A DNA stretch of 25,586 nucleotides from a virus: the IMG/VR virus record IMGVR_UViG_3300037264_002187, positions 1-25,586 of that record, one strand, 5' to 3'. The position numbers and the translations under genes are program-made. Shown in pieces: positions 1 through 8,634 of the stretch. The first letter of the stretch is position 1; every line of letters begins with the position of its first letter. The notes under the pieces were generated by a model. The model did no database searches. It was not told where the DNA came from and saw only the letters and a program-made list of their open reading frames with translations.

Positions 1-2076
1 GCGCCGTCCCGCGACCCCGCGATTCTAGCGGGCGCCCAAGAGATCGTCGTCATGAAGGTGAACCCCGCGACCCAGAGCATCGCGAGCTTTGCGAACGCTC
101 AAGGTAATGCTCTCGATGTCGTAAGTCTGGACTACGGGGCGTTCACCAGCCAGATCAACGTCACGATTCAGACTGGCTCTGATCTATTGGTGGCGCGCAA
201 GCTCCTGACCATCCGGTTTGAGGACACCGTCGAGGCCGTCGACAACCTCGGGGGCGACAACATCTTCACGCTCCAGTACAGCGGCGGCGCCAACGGTTGG
301 GGTACCGCGATCGCCAAGGTCAACGGGACCGGCATCCAGGCCGATGCGACCCGTTCGTACGACGGTGAGTCTGATGCGATCACCGTGCAGTTCGGTGCCG
401 CGGTCCTCGTGGAGGTCTTGTCGTCGAACGTTGGGGATGTAGGCCAAGCGGTCACGATCTACGGGACCAACGCGGTCGATACTGCGGCCCAGAAGGAAAC
501 CGTCACGCTCAACGGCACCACAGTCGTGACCTCGACGCTCCAATTCCGACGGGTCCTTGGCGTCATCATCGTGGGGACCGCGACTCTCGGGACCGTCACG
601 GTCCGGGCCGCTCCTGGCGGCGCCACCGTGATCTCGTTGGGTATCGGGGTCATGCAGGAAGGTGCGTTCCTAGGTGAATACCAGTTCGTCAACAACACGA
701 CCATCTCGTTGGTCGCGGATGGCGCGACCACCAAGCAAGTCTTAATCTTCGGCAGGAACCCGAGCGGCGCGGCGGCCCAGGAGATCCGGGCGCTTACCGG
801 GGCGGTCGCGGTCTTGTCGGTCGGCTCCTACAGCTTGATCGAAGCTATCGTGACCGGCGACGTGGAGGCAGCCCGCACCGTCCAGGTTTCGGCCGTCGCG
901 GCGCTCGCGAGCGCCACGATCCAGACGACCGTCAAGAAAGCCGCCGACTATTTCAACGCCAAGCAGACGGTCTTGATCGGGCCCGTCACCCGGGGCTTCA
1001 TCTTCACGATCGTCACGACCCAGACCAACTTCTTGGTCGCTGACCTTGACTTCACGGTCACGCCCCACGTCAACATCTTTGACCCGGCGGTCGGGGCGTT
1101 CAAGGCCGATTTGAACGCGATCATCGCGTGGATCAACCAAAACAGCCAGCTCATCAGCGCCTCGAAGGCTACGGGCGCGTCCGGTGGGGCCCCGTCCAAT
1201 ACCTCGAACCCGGTGTTCTTGGCCGGCGGGGTTGAGGGTACCGCGACATTCGCGGACTACCAGGCGGCCTTGAACCTCCTGAAGCAAACCCGGATCAACA
1301 CGGTGGTGCCGCTCACCGGTGACCCCGCGGTCCACGCGGCTGTCGAGGCCCACTGCGCATACATGGGTGGGATTGGCCGGGCTGAGCGTGACGGAGTGGT
1401 CGGGGCCCTCAACGCGGCCTTGACCGATGTGCCGAACAAGACCGAGTACAAGGCCCAGGTCCAGGACCTCAACTCGCGGCATATGCGGGTCTGGGGTCAG
1501 GCGATCGAGCGGTTCAACACGGCGGGTGAGCGCCAGGAGTTCTTGCCGCCGTTCGGCGCCCTAGTGGTCGCGGGTATGCAGGCGGGCGCCCCCGTGGGGC
1601 TACCCTTGACCTCCAAGTACATGAACATCTTGGGGTTCCGTCAGCACTTGTCATGGAACCCCACCGAGGACTCCGAGGAGTTGATCCAGGCGGGCTGTAT
1701 CATCGCGGTGAACGTTGAGGGCCAAGGAAGCCGTATCGTCCGGAACGTCACCAGCTACTTGATCGACGATAACCTCGCGTTCACCGAGGCATCGGTCAAC
1801 CAGGCGGTCAACTTCGCGGTATTTAATTTTCGGACCGCCCTAGAAGCTGCGGTCGGCCAACCGGGGTTCTCCGGGACGGTCAACGCGGCCAAAGGGCTCG
1901 CGCTCAATACCCTGGGGCTCGCGGTCGACGCAGGCGCCTTGGTCGCGTACCAAGGGCTCGACTTGGAGTTGGTCCTGGATGTCTTGGAGGTATCGGTCGA
2001 GATGTCGCCGGTCCTTCCGATCAACTTTGTCGAGACGACCGTTCACCTCGTAACCGTGCGACAAGTGGCGGCGTAA
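1..2076 (+). CDS. Contractile tail sheath protein (5' end outside window)
   Basis: This is the subunit of the contractile sheath that surrounds the tail tube and shortens to drive DNA injection. The frame is open from the first base, so the N-terminus lies upstream and the Met at base 52 is probably internal; at least 691 residues are present, long but within the range of sheath proteins (T4 gp18 has 659). The C-terminal half carries the recognisable sheath pattern: a PPFGALVVAGMQAG segment, then conserved SKYMNILGF and an SEELIQAGC block followed by RIVRNVTSYLIDD, which matches the usual 'aGv..i....g..riiR.iTty..d' core. The gene is followed 35 bases later by the tail tube gene, the normal order in myophages. 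The middle third is variable and beta-rich, probably the surface-exposed part. Family assignment is by motif and neighbours. Confidence 0.9.
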   Translation, partial: APSRDPAILAGAQEIVVMKVNPATQSIASFANAQGNALDVVSLDYGAFTSQINVTIQTGSDLLVARKLLTIRFEDTVEAVDNLGGDNIFTLQYSGGANGWGTAIAKVNGTGIQADATRSYDGESDAITVQFGAAVLVEVLSSNVGDVGQAVTIYGTNAVDTAAQKETVTLNGTTVVTSTLQFRRVLGVIIVGTATLGTVTVRAAPGGATVISLGIGVMQEGAFLGEYQFVNNTTISLVADGATTKQVLIFGRNPSGAAAQEIRALTGAVAVLSVGSYSLIEAIVTGDVEAARTVQVSAVAALASATIQTTVKKAADYFNAKQTVLIGPVTRGFIFTIVTTQTNFLVADLDFTVTPHVNIFDPAVGAFKADLNAIIAWINQNSQLISASKATGASGGAPSNTSNPVFLAGGVEGTATFADYQAALNLLKQTRINTVVPLTGDPAVHAAVEAHCAYMGGIGRAERDGVVGALNAALTDVPNKTEYKAQVQDLNSRHMRVWGQAIERFNTAGERQEFLPPFGALVVAGMQAGAPVGLPLTSKYMNILGFRQHLSWNPTEDSEELIQAGCIIAVNVEGQGSRIVRNVTSYLIDDNLAFTEASVNQAVNFAVFNFRTALEAAVGQPGFSGTVNAAKGLALNTLGLAVDAGALVAYQGLDLELVLDVLEVSVEMSPVLPINFVETTVHLVTVRQVAA

Positions 2077-2111
2077 AGCGACACGTCCAGACTTTTGACT
2101 AGGAGACTACC

Positions 2112-2558
2112 GTGGCTGAGAAAGGCAAACTGTTTACAGGAGCGCGAGCGCGCTTCCTGTTGAACGGTCAAAAGGTCGGGTACGCCCGGAACGTTTCGGG
2201 CACCGAAGAGATCCAGTATGAGCCCGCCAACGTCGTGGATAACATCCAGGTCGAGGAACATGTCCCGGTTGGCTATACCGTATCGTTGTCGTGCTCGTTG
2301 TTCCGGATCGTCGGCAAGACCTTGAAGTCGCAGGGGTGGTTCCCGTCGTTGGGCGCCAACGTCGAAGAGCACCTCAGCAACATCCTGACGAGCGGGGCAT
2401 TGGTCGCGACCATCGAGGACAACCAGACCGGCGAGATCATCGCGACGTTCGAGCAAGTCAAGATCGCGACCAGGAATTTTACGATTGATGCCCGTGGGAT
2501 CGTAGGCGAGGATGTCACGTTCGTCGCGATCCGCCAAAAGGATGAATCAGAGGTCTAA
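2112..2558 (+). CDS. Tail tube protein
   Basis: This 148-residue protein is most likely the inner tail tube subunit through which DNA passes. It starts with GTG at 2112, preceded by AGGAG at 2101-2105 with good spacing; no better start exists nearby. The evidence is its size, its position directly after the sheath gene, and a beta-rich sequence with alternating hydrophobics (for example GYTVSLSCSLFRIVGKTL and GEIIATFEQVKIATRNF) typical of the tube beta-barrel fold. A conserved-looking N-terminus (KLFTGARARFLLNGQKVGYA) resembles tube proteins that begin with a 'g.ga.a.f.ing..v.ya' stretch. It ends just before a strong hairpin, so sheath and tube probably form one highly expressed transcript. 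No catalytic residues are expected. Confidence 0.8.
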   Translation: MAEKGKLFTGARARFLLNGQKVGYARNVSGTEEIQYEPANVVDNIQVEEHVPVGYTVSLSCSLFRIVGKTLKSQGWFPSLGANVEEHLSNILTSGALVATIEDNQTGEIIATFEQVKIATRNFTIDARGIVGEDVTFVAIRQKDESEV

Positions 2559-2582
2559 CGGTTCGCCATAGTGTCCTGGCCC

Positions 2583-2630
2583 CGACGGCCGGCTGTAGGG
2601 GTGACCCTCGGCCGGCCGTCGTTGCGTTTC
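2583..2630 (+). terminator. GC-rich intrinsic terminator after tail tube
   Basis: A perfect 11-bp stem pairs 2583-2593 (CGACGGCCGGC) with 2611-2621 (GCCGGCCGTCG). The loop contains a small nested hairpin (AGGG/CCCT). It is followed by TTGCGTTT, a short and imperfect T-rich tail. It lies 25 bases after the tail tube stop and before the chaperone gene, a sensible place to lower expression of the downstream, low-copy tail assembly genes. The interrupted T tract suggests partial rather than complete termination. Confidence 0.75.
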
Positions 2631-2694
2631 AGACCTTGAGGTCCGGTCGGCTACCAGGCAAGTATGGGGTAACCTTTTACTTGGAGCGACCCCA

Positions 2695-3174
2695 ATGCCA
2701 GTACCCGCCAATGCCCCAACCCTTGTTGAGCGGCTCAAGCCCACTCACCTGGACCCGGATGACCTGAAGGACCAGATCAAAGAAAAGTCTGGAACCGTCG
2801 ACAAGGCGGTCGATGATCCTAAGGGCCTAGAGACCTACACGTTCCAGTTCCGCTGGGTCGATGGCCGGGGCCAGATTTGGGAAGGTGAGTTCACCAACAA
2901 GATCTTGTCGATTGGGGAACGCCAGCAGGCCGGTGTCCTCCGGGCCATGCTAGGCCGTGGCGTTGGCCCAGGGCAACTCGATGAGTTCACCAACGAGATC
3001 AACATGATCATGGGGCACCTGACCTACAGCCTCGCCGAGAAGAAACCGGACTGGGCCAAGGACCTCACCGCGTTACAAAACCCCCGACTCCTTCAGGCTA
3101 TCTACGAGGAGGTGGCCTCGCATGAGGCCACGTTTTTCGGACTCAACCAGACTACGGGAGGCAGCAAAGCGTAA
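2695..3174 (+). CDS. Tail assembly chaperone, first frame (gpG-like position)
   Basis: This 159-residue soluble protein lies between the tail tube and tape measure genes, the position of tail assembly chaperones that coat the tape measure before the tube polymerises. It has an ATG start with GGAG at 2683-2686, eight bases upstream. The sequence is mixed alpha/beta with many charged residues (for example KDQIKEKSGTVDKAVDD) and no signal peptide or membrane segment. Its 3' end overlaps a second open frame (+1/-2 relative), which is open from base 3023. Runs of five C (3081-3085) and five T (3133-3137) in the overlap are candidate slip sites, so a longer fused product ending at 3511 may also be made, as in lambda G/GT and related systems. 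Assignment rests on position and gene arrangement rather than on a diagnostic motif. Confidence 0.7.
   Translation: MPVPANAPTLVERLKPTHLDPDDLKDQIKEKSGTVDKAVDDPKGLETYTFQFRWVDGRGQIWEGEFTNKILSIGERQQAGVLRAMLGRGVGPGQLDEFTNEINMIMGHLTYSLAEKKPDWAKDLTALQNPRLLQAIYEEVASHEATFFGLNQTTGGSKA
3079..3138 (+). other. Candidate programmed frameshift region (C5 and T5 runs)
   Basis: Inside the overlap of the two chaperone frames are AAC-CCC-CGA (3079-3087, five C) and ACG-TTT-TTC-GGA (3130-3141, five T). At either run a +1 slip of the P-site tRNA keeps three matched bases and moves ribosomes into the downstream frame, which is open from 3023. A -2 slip at TTC to TTT gives the same frame. The site actually used cannot be decided by inspection. 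Confidence 0.45.
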
Positions 3175-3511
3175 CGTCGCGTCAGGGATCGCGTCCCTCA
3201 AACGGTGGTGGGTCCAGAAATATAAGTTGCCCGCGGGTCACCGGTTGTTTCAGGGCCAGTCGGTCGCGGCCCTGAACTTGGAGATGTTGGAGGATCTATG
3301 GATACGGGAACGAGAATTGGCCGAGGAGGTCAAGACCGAAGAGGGTCGAGCCCAAGTCGCGGCATCACGACAGCTCTGGGAGGTCCGTAAGGTCCTTGGA
3401 GTGACCCCGGAATACGGATCAGCTCATTTGTCTGGAGACGATGACCTCATAGATCAATGGGAGCGTGATATCGAGGCTGGCCGAGAACCTGACCTCGATC
3501 GAAAAGGGTAG
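3122..3511 (+). CDS. Tail assembly chaperone, second frame (T-like extension or separate protein)
   Basis: This is a 129-residue frame in the +1/-2 phase relative to the preceding chaperone, overlapping it by 53 bases. It could be expressed in two ways. A programmed frameshift in 3023-3174 would append it to the upstream protein. Alternatively it could start independently at ATG 3122, which has AGGAGG at 3107-3112 nine bases upstream. The conserved-looking part starts downstream of the overlap, at WVQKYKLPAGHRLFQGQS, followed by acidic helical sequence, resembling the short C-terminal chaperone extensions found just before tape measure genes. It ends two bases before the tape measure start. 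The frame is open upstream of the ATG only back to a TGA at 3020-3022. The existence of the protein is fairly certain; the mode of expression is not. Confidence 0.65.
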   Translation: MRPRFSDSTRLREAAKRNVASGIASLKRWWVQKYKLPAGHRLFQGQSVAALNLEMLEDLWIRERELAEEVKTEEGRAQVAASRQLWEVRKVLGVTPEYGSAHLSGDDDLIDQWERDIEAGREPDLDRKG

Positions 3512-3513
3512 CG

Positions 3514-5658
3514 ATGGCAGATCTTGAGACAAAAGTTAGGGTATCGGCCAAGACCCAAGGGTTCGATAAGGTCCAGCAGGAGTCCGCCAAGCTCCAGGCC
3601 ACCCAGAAGGTCTTGTTCCAGGCCGCCAAGCAGGGGTTCTCCGACTCCAAGAAATCGGTCACCGAATACCGCAAGCTCATGGGGAACCTGGAGACCCAGC
3701 TCCAGGCTACCGCCAAAGCCCAGATCGAACTCCAGGAATCGATCTCCGAGACCAGTAAGTCGTCCGAGGTCTACAAGAAGTTGACCGACGAGATGAAGCG
3801 GTTGGACCAACAGTCCAACCAGGTCCGCAAGACCATCGGGTTGGTCGAGCAGGCGTTCAGGAGTGAGGCTAAAGCCGCCCGGGAATCGGCTGCCGCGTCG
3901 GGACAAGCCGGCGGGGCGTTTCGCCAGGGCTTTGCCCAAGGCGCGGGTATGGGCGAGTTCGTCCAACGTGGCCCCGGGATGGGTCGCCAACTCGCTGGAC
4001 GCTTCGCAGGGGGCGCCGCAGTGGGCGCCCCGATGGGGGTGGCTAAGGGGATAGCCTCGATGCCGTTCCAGGGGCTCCAGGGACTTGCTGGGGGCCTACA
4101 ACAGGCAGGAGCCGCCATACCCCTCGGTTTAGGGATCCCGGCGGTTTTGGGCGCCACCACCATGATGCAGGCCGCCGGGATGGCGGGGCCGGCGGTCCAG
4201 TTCCAGCGGCAACGTCTTGAATCGGCACCCTTTTTGCGCGGAATGTTCAATCAAGAGGGGGCGGCCGGGGCAGCGCGTCAAAAAAACCTGGCGGCCAATC
4301 GACTGACCCGCGAGGCTATCGAGCAACGGGCCAAAGCGGCGGGTGACGTGGCTGCCGGTCGTGTACCGGTTAGGCCAGAAACCCAAGGTGGCTTTTTCTC
4401 TTTGGGGGCTACAGCCCAAGGGGTACGGAGTGGCATAGCGCGGGGTGCTGCCGGGATTGAAAGCCCTGAGACAGTACGCAAGAGGGCCGAGAACGTTGAA
4501 CGGACTAGACTCCAAGGGGAAGCTCGAAAATTCGGCATCGCCGACACTGAACGGATTGGTAAACGCTTCGGTATGGCGATCCCGGAGACCAATGAATTGG
4601 CCGCCAGTATCTCGCAGGTCGGCGGTGGTCAAGGTCGCGAGATGTTGGGCAAAGGTGGGTTCCTAGAGACCGCGGCGGCAGCCAAACGGATGGGGATCGG
4701 GCCAGAGGTCTCGGGCGCCTTCCTGCAAGCTCAGCGACGCGGCGGTATCGCGGGGGTTACACCGGGCCAAGGTGTTGGGTCCAGCCAGATGGTCGATGCT
4801 TTCTCGGACGCGACCAAGATGGGGTTGGAGGGGTCTGAGGTTAACGAATACCTCGCGGTGATCGCGGAGGGCATTTCGAGCTGGAAAACGACGGGTATCC
4901 CGGTCGCCAAGGACGCGATCGCTGGGATCGGACTCTCGATCTCCCAGAAGGGTCTCAGCGGTGTTCGAGGCGCGGCTATCGCCCAGAACATTGTGGGGGC
5001 AGCCCAGGGACTCAGCCGGGGTGGTCCTCAGAGTGCCACCCAGCTCATGATGCTGCAGACGATGGGCGGGTTCAAAGGTGGGGGCGGTGCTGGCCTGGAG
5101 GAAGCTCAGATTCAGCTAGAGCAGTTGCAGGGCGATAAGGGCAAGATGGGGAAGAAGGGCGAAGAGTTTATCAGGCGGGTCATCCAAGGATACGGTGGCG
5201 AACGGACTGGTGCTCGGGCCGAATTGGCCCAGATGGGGATCAACTTCGGGGCCAAGGAGTTCAAGCTTTACGGCAAGCAACTGATGGGTGAGAAGTTGTC
5301 GCGCACGGAGCAGAAAGACTTGGAGCGTGAGCGCAAGCTGCGCGAGGGTACGGCCGCGGGTGCGCCATCGGGCGTCGCGGGGTTCCAAGCGTTGGCCGAG
5401 AGTTTCAAGAGCTACGCCAAGGACATCGACAAGACCGTTGCGATCCAGGATGAACAGCTCAGAATTGGTACCGATATGATCACGACGCTCAACAATCTTG
5501 ATGGCGCAATGAACAACTTGGTAATAGGGTTTGACCATTTGGCCGGAGACCCGCTCAAGAATTTGACTGACGCGATCGAAAAAGCCACCCAAGCGGCGGC
5601 CGGCAAGAAGGGCATGATGGAATCGGTCAGCGAGGCCCTCGGGATCTCTACCCAATAG
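3514..5658 (+). CDS. Tail tape measure protein
   Basis: This 714-residue protein sets tail length and is released before DNA injection. It starts at ATG 3514, two bases after the chaperone stop, with an AAAGGG just upstream. Residues 1-125 are strongly helical and coiled-coil-like, rich in K, E and Q (for example KVQQESAKLQATQK). Residues about 130-245 are Gly/Ala-rich and hydrophobic (AGRFAGGAAVGAPMGVAKG), as expected for the part that may insert into the host membrane. The rest is helical with charged stretches and Gly-rich linkers. At about 1.5 angstroms per residue it predicts a tail of roughly 105-110 nm. No peptidase, lysozyme or transglycosylase motif is visible. Its position after the chaperones and before the hub gene supports the call. 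Confidence 0.9.
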   Translation: MADLETKVRVSAKTQGFDKVQQESAKLQATQKVLFQAAKQGFSDSKKSVTEYRKLMGNLETQLQATAKAQIELQESISETSKSSEVYKKLTDEMKRLDQQSNQVRKTIGLVEQAFRSEAKAARESAAASGQAGGAFRQGFAQGAGMGEFVQRGPGMGRQLAGRFAGGAAVGAPMGVAKGIASMPFQGLQGLAGGLQQAGAAIPLGLGIPAVLGATTMMQAAGMAGPAVQFQRQRLESAPFLRGMFNQEGAAGAARQKNLAANRLTREAIEQRAKAAGDVAAGRVPVRPETQGGFFSLGATAQGVRSGIARGAAGIESPETVRKRAENVERTRLQGEARKFGIADTERIGKRFGMAIPETNELAASISQVGGGQGREMLGKGGFLETAAAAKRMGIGPEVSGAFLQAQRRGGIAGVTPGQGVGSSQMVDAFSDATKMGLEGSEVNEYLAVIAEGISSWKTTGIPVAKDAIAGIGLSISQKGLSGVRGAAIAQNIVGAAQGLSRGGPQSATQLMMLQTMGGFKGGGGAGLEEAQIQLEQLQGDKGKMGKKGEEFIRRVIQGYGGERTGARAELAQMGINFGAKEFKLYGKQLMGEKLSRTEQKDLERERKLREGTAAGAPSGVAGFQALAESFKSYAKDIDKTVAIQDEQLRIGTDMITTLNNLDGAMNNLVIGFDHLAGDPLKNLTDAIEKATQAAAGKKGMMESVSEALGISTQ

Positions 5659-5661
5659 GCT

Positions 5662-7131
5662 ATGCGTACTACCCCAACACGGCCACGGCCCGGCTTCCAA
5701 GGCTCAGAGACGAGCGGCGCAGAGGTCACGATCTACACACAAACCGGAGATCCGGTGGTGCTGACCAGTGGGGCCGAGGAGCGTAACCCCAAGATCGTGG
5801 TCGATGGCCGTCGTGCCCAGGCCTTACACGGTAGTCTTTTGAGTGTGTCGACCAGCAAAACCATGGGAGCCCCATCGGGGACCTGGCAGATCACGATCAA
5901 ACCATCGCAGACCGCAACCCGATTATTCAACCAGATCGTTGATGACGATTGGATCGACATCGTGTTCTATCGGCACGGCCGTAAGTGGCATGTGATGCGC
6001 GGGATCGTCGATGACGTTCGGCGTGATCGAGCGGTTGGTGGCGGGGGTGCGACCACCGAGGTCTACACGGTTACGGGCCGTGACTTCGCTAAAATCTGGG
6101 AGGTCACTCCGATTTGGTTTGGGGTGTTTGCTGGTGAGCCTGTGACCGGTGGGGTTAGCAACAAGGTGTTCTCAGGGACCAATGAATTGATCGGGTCTGC
6201 CGATGTAGCGGTCCGTGGCTTCCTACTTGGATTTTTGAACGAGTTGTCTGGGGTTGGTCGTGCTGTTTGGAAGCCGCCCCCTACGGTCCCCAACATTTTG
6301 CAAGAGAAATTCATCGCTAGCCTCGTGTTCAACACCGATGGATTCAGCAACAAGCCCCCGCGGGTCGCGTTGGATCCAAGCTACATGATGCCCGAGGGGA
6401 TGCTGTGGAACATCGCGCAAGAGTGGTCGGACCCGATGTTTACCGAGCTGTTCGCCGACACGTTACCGGGACTCCTGTCGTTCAACCCGGCCGAGGGTGT
6501 CCCGATCAATGAGACCGAGCTTACCTTGGTGTTCCGGGACAAGCCCTTCCCAACGCTAGAGAAAGCTGACGCCAGCCCCTACTTTTCGTTGCCGCTCCAC
6601 ATCATTCCGCGCCAAATGCTATTGGCTGACTCAATCGGTCGTTCGTCGATGGAGCGGTTCAATGCTTTCTTCGCGGCCCCAATCGTCTCGCAGGAGACGA
6701 TGAGATCGATGCAGGATCTCCATGGTCCCCTGTGGAACCCCGAGGAAATCTTGCGGCATGGGTTACGCCGCTTCGACGTAGTGACTCGGTACAAGTCAGA
6801 AGACATCGTCGGGCTGGCCGGTGGGCAACGGACGATCGCGAGAGACTGGCATTGCTTAAACCCTTATTTATTGAACGGGGTACTTTCGTTGGCAATTGGA
6901 CAGCCCCAGATCCATATTGGGGAACGAGTCCGGATCCCCGGGGTCAGTCCCGACTTGGATGAAACCTATTATACCGAACAGGTCTCACACTCATGGACGT
7001 TCGGGGGATCAGTCAGAACTTCGTTGGGCGTGACTCGTGGTTGGATCGGAACCGATAGCCAATACATCGACACCCTAGGAGCTGTGGCTGACGGCTATGT
7101 CTTGCAACCACTAGGAAAGAGTACCGGATGA
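5662..7131 (+). CDS. Baseplate hub protein (gpD/gp27-like)
   Basis: This 489-residue protein probably forms the trimeric hub that joins the tail tube to the central spike. It begins at ATG 5662, three bases after the tape measure stop, with only a weak ribosome binding site. The N-terminal part has the hub/tube-like beta pattern: a short domain leading to STSKTMGAPSGTWQITIKP, then DWIDIVFYRHGRKWHVMRGIVDD, matching the typical 'G.w.l.l.......i..gd.v.i....g.....G.vd.v' signature of hub domains, followed by YTVTGRDFAKIWE. The last 100 residues include a second beta region (GERVRIPGVSPDLDETYYTEQVSHSW) as in gpD-like proteins. It shares a 4-base ATGA overlap with the spike gene. Assignment is by pattern and position. 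Confidence 0.8.
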   Translation: MRTTPTRPRPGFQGSETSGAEVTIYTQTGDPVVLTSGAEERNPKIVVDGRRAQALHGSLLSVSTSKTMGAPSGTWQITIKPSQTATRLFNQIVDDDWIDIVFYRHGRKWHVMRGIVDDVRRDRAVGGGGATTEVYTVTGRDFAKIWEVTPIWFGVFAGEPVTGGVSNKVFSGTNELIGSADVAVRGFLLGFLNELSGVGRAVWKPPPTVPNILQEKFIASLVFNTDGFSNKPPRVALDPSYMMPEGMLWNIAQEWSDPMFTELFADTLPGLLSFNPAEGVPINETELTLVFRDKPFPTLEKADASPYFSLPLHIIPRQMLLADSIGRSSMERFNAFFAAPIVSQETMRSMQDLHGPLWNPEEILRHGLRRFDVVTRYKSEDIVGLAGGQRTIARDWHCLNPYLLNGVLSLAIGQPQIHIGERVRIPGVSPDLDETYYTEQVSHSWTFGGSVRTSLGVTRGWIGTDSQYIDTLGAVADGYVLQPLGKSTG

Positions 7132-8081
7132 GCGAGTACGGATCTAAACGGTTTGGTACCGCCGTCATGCAGTCGGCAGTACCGAAACGGTTTCCCCAGC
7201 AGGGTGGATTCAACCCCAAAGGTTTATTGATCCGTGGGGTCGTGACCGCAACTTACGTGGTAGATGACCCGAACCACCCTCGGGCGGACCAGCAACCCGT
7301 CGCAATCTACTGCGACGTGTTGGGTTACGGGAATATACCCGGCACGACGTTCCGGTACATCAAGAGCTGCTTGGTCTTGCAGGATCGGGGGGCAATACAT
7401 TCTGGGCGTATTTGGAAGCCCAGAGCCACCACCCTCGATATCGCCGGTGGGCTAGACACCGAAGGCGGCAGTAATCCAGTGAATCTTGATGGCGACCATG
7501 TGTTGGTCGGCTTCATGGACAACAGCTTCAACGTCCCGGTGATCCTCGGGGGGCTGCCCCACCCCAACGCTGATCTGGGCAATGAGTCGTTGGCGGTTGG
7601 CCAACGTAAGCGATTGAGGGTCGCCGACGGGGATCCAGACTTCTTTCGACATCATGGTGCGTTCTATGGGATCAGCACAGTTGGTGACTTCGTGGTGGAC
7701 CTCACCAAAGCGACCGATGGGTCTATCGAGGGCGATGGTAAAGAGACAGCACCCCCTGGTGACGGAACCGTCGGGAACCACCGGGTCAAGCTCCCGGCCG
7801 CCTCGAAGTATTTTCTGGACATCGACGGTGGCCCGACCATCGAGATTGAGCTGAAAGGCTCAACCGCTAAGTTGAAACTTGGGGATGGGGCGGTCCACGC
7901 CGCGATCTACGAGGCCTTGGAAGATTTCTGGAACAACACGATCCGGCCTCAGCATATTCTGGCGGACGCCCACCAACACCCCACCGCCATGGGGTTATCT
8001 GGACCCCCGACCGTCACGCTCTCAACCCCGGTGTTAGACACCGCGATCAAGTCGACCAAGGTGTCGTTCCCTGATGCTTGA
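7128..8081 (+). CDS. Baseplate central spike protein (gpV/gp5-like) with HxH tip motif
   Basis: This 317-residue protein is the likely membrane-piercing spike below the hub. It overlaps the hub gene by four bases (ATGA). The N-terminal half fits an OB-fold (LIRGVVTATYVV, then AIYCDVLGYGNIPG, and LDGDHVLVGFMDNSFNVPVILGGLPHP, the last being the classic spike OB segment). Residues about 245-260 (PTIEIELKGSTAKLKLGDG) look like the start of the intertwined beta-helix. Near the C-terminus is AHQHPTAMGLSGPP, with His282 and His284 forming an HxH motif; in P2 gpV and phi92 gp138 such a motif binds iron at the needle tip. No lysozyme domain is inserted, unlike T4 gp5. The spike is followed by an 8-base overlap with the next gene. 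Confidence 0.85.
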   Translation: MSEYGSKRFGTAVMQSAVPKRFPQQGGFNPKGLLIRGVVTATYVVDDPNHPRADQQPVAIYCDVLGYGNIPGTTFRYIKSCLVLQDRGAIHSGRIWKPRATTLDIAGGLDTEGGSNPVNLDGDHVLVGFMDNSFNVPVILGGLPHPNADLGNESLAVGQRKRLRVADGDPDFFRHHGAFYGISTVGDFVVDLTKATDGSIEGDGKETAPPGDGTVGNHRVKLPAASKYFLDIDGGPTIEIELKGSTAKLKLGDGAVHAAIYEALEDFWNNTIRPQHILADAHQHPTAMGLSGPPTVTLSTPVLDTAIKSTKVSFPDA

Positions 8082-8583
8082 TAACGCGGGGCTGGCGACT
8101 GGTCTCGAAACCATGACCGCGACCTCCAGCGAGGCGACCGCCATCGAGAATTTGGCCGAGGCCTACCGGAGCTACTGTGGCGCTGCCCAGGCCAACGGGG
8201 TCATCATCGCGGGGACCGTCTTGGCCACCGCCAAGACCGCGATGAAAGCCGCGATGGTGGGGATTTCTGGAACGAGTCCCCCTCAGGGCGCCATCAAGAT
8301 CCAAGCTGGCTGTATAGCGTTCTGGGCAAGTATTGCGCCGGCTTTTACGACAGCGTGGCCGGGGTCGACCGCGATGGCGCCACCCACGTGTGTAGGGTTG
8401 TCGGCGGCGCTCGCGGTCTTGTTCCCGTTGATCACGGCGGCCGAGGATAGTCTGGAAGATGCGGCCGCCAAGGTCGCCGACGAGATCCACAAGCAAACCG
8501 CGGGTTCGCTCAACACCAACCTCGTGGGCGTAGGGACCGGGGCCGTGACGTTTCCGGGCCCCACGGTCGCGCCGATCATTTAG
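8074..8583 (+). CDS. Small baseplate-cluster protein of unknown function
   Basis: This 169-residue protein starts at ATG 8074, inside the last codons of the spike gene (8-base overlap), so it is translationally coupled to it. The sequence is Ala-rich and helical (for example GTVLATAKTAMKAAMVG and GLSAALAVLFPLITAAEDS), then a conserved-looking C-terminus with DEIHKQTAGSLNTNL followed by a Gly/Pro-rich end (FPGPTVAPII). Small proteins ending in a short polar beta segment plus Gly/Pro tail are common next to phage spike genes, so a baseplate accessory or assembly role is plausible, but I do not recognise a named family. There is no signal peptide, and the hydrophobic stretches are Ala-rich rather than clear membrane segments. 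Confidence 0.6.
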   Translation: MLDNAGLATGLETMTATSSEATAIENLAEAYRSYCGAAQANGVIIAGTVLATAKTAMKAAMVGISGTSPPQGAIKIQAGCIAFWASIAPAFTTAWPGSTAMAPPTCVGLSAALAVLFPLITAAEDSLEDAAAKVADEIHKQTAGSLNTNLVGVGTGAVTFPGPTVAPII

Positions 8584-8634
8584 TGATTTCAGACCTAGAC
8601 ACGACCCACCGGCCCGGTAGAACCTGGGGCCAAG

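Noticed and set aside
742-1482. Long open frame of 246 codons on the minus strand under the sheath gene
   Set aside because: It is antisense to a confidently called gene, has composition typical of GC-rich shadow frames (Arg/Gly/Asp-rich), and has no family-like motif.
8584-8634. Short ACCG/CGGT inverted repeat between the small baseplate gene and the LysM gene
   Set aside because: Four base pairs only, without a T tract; too weak to call a terminator.
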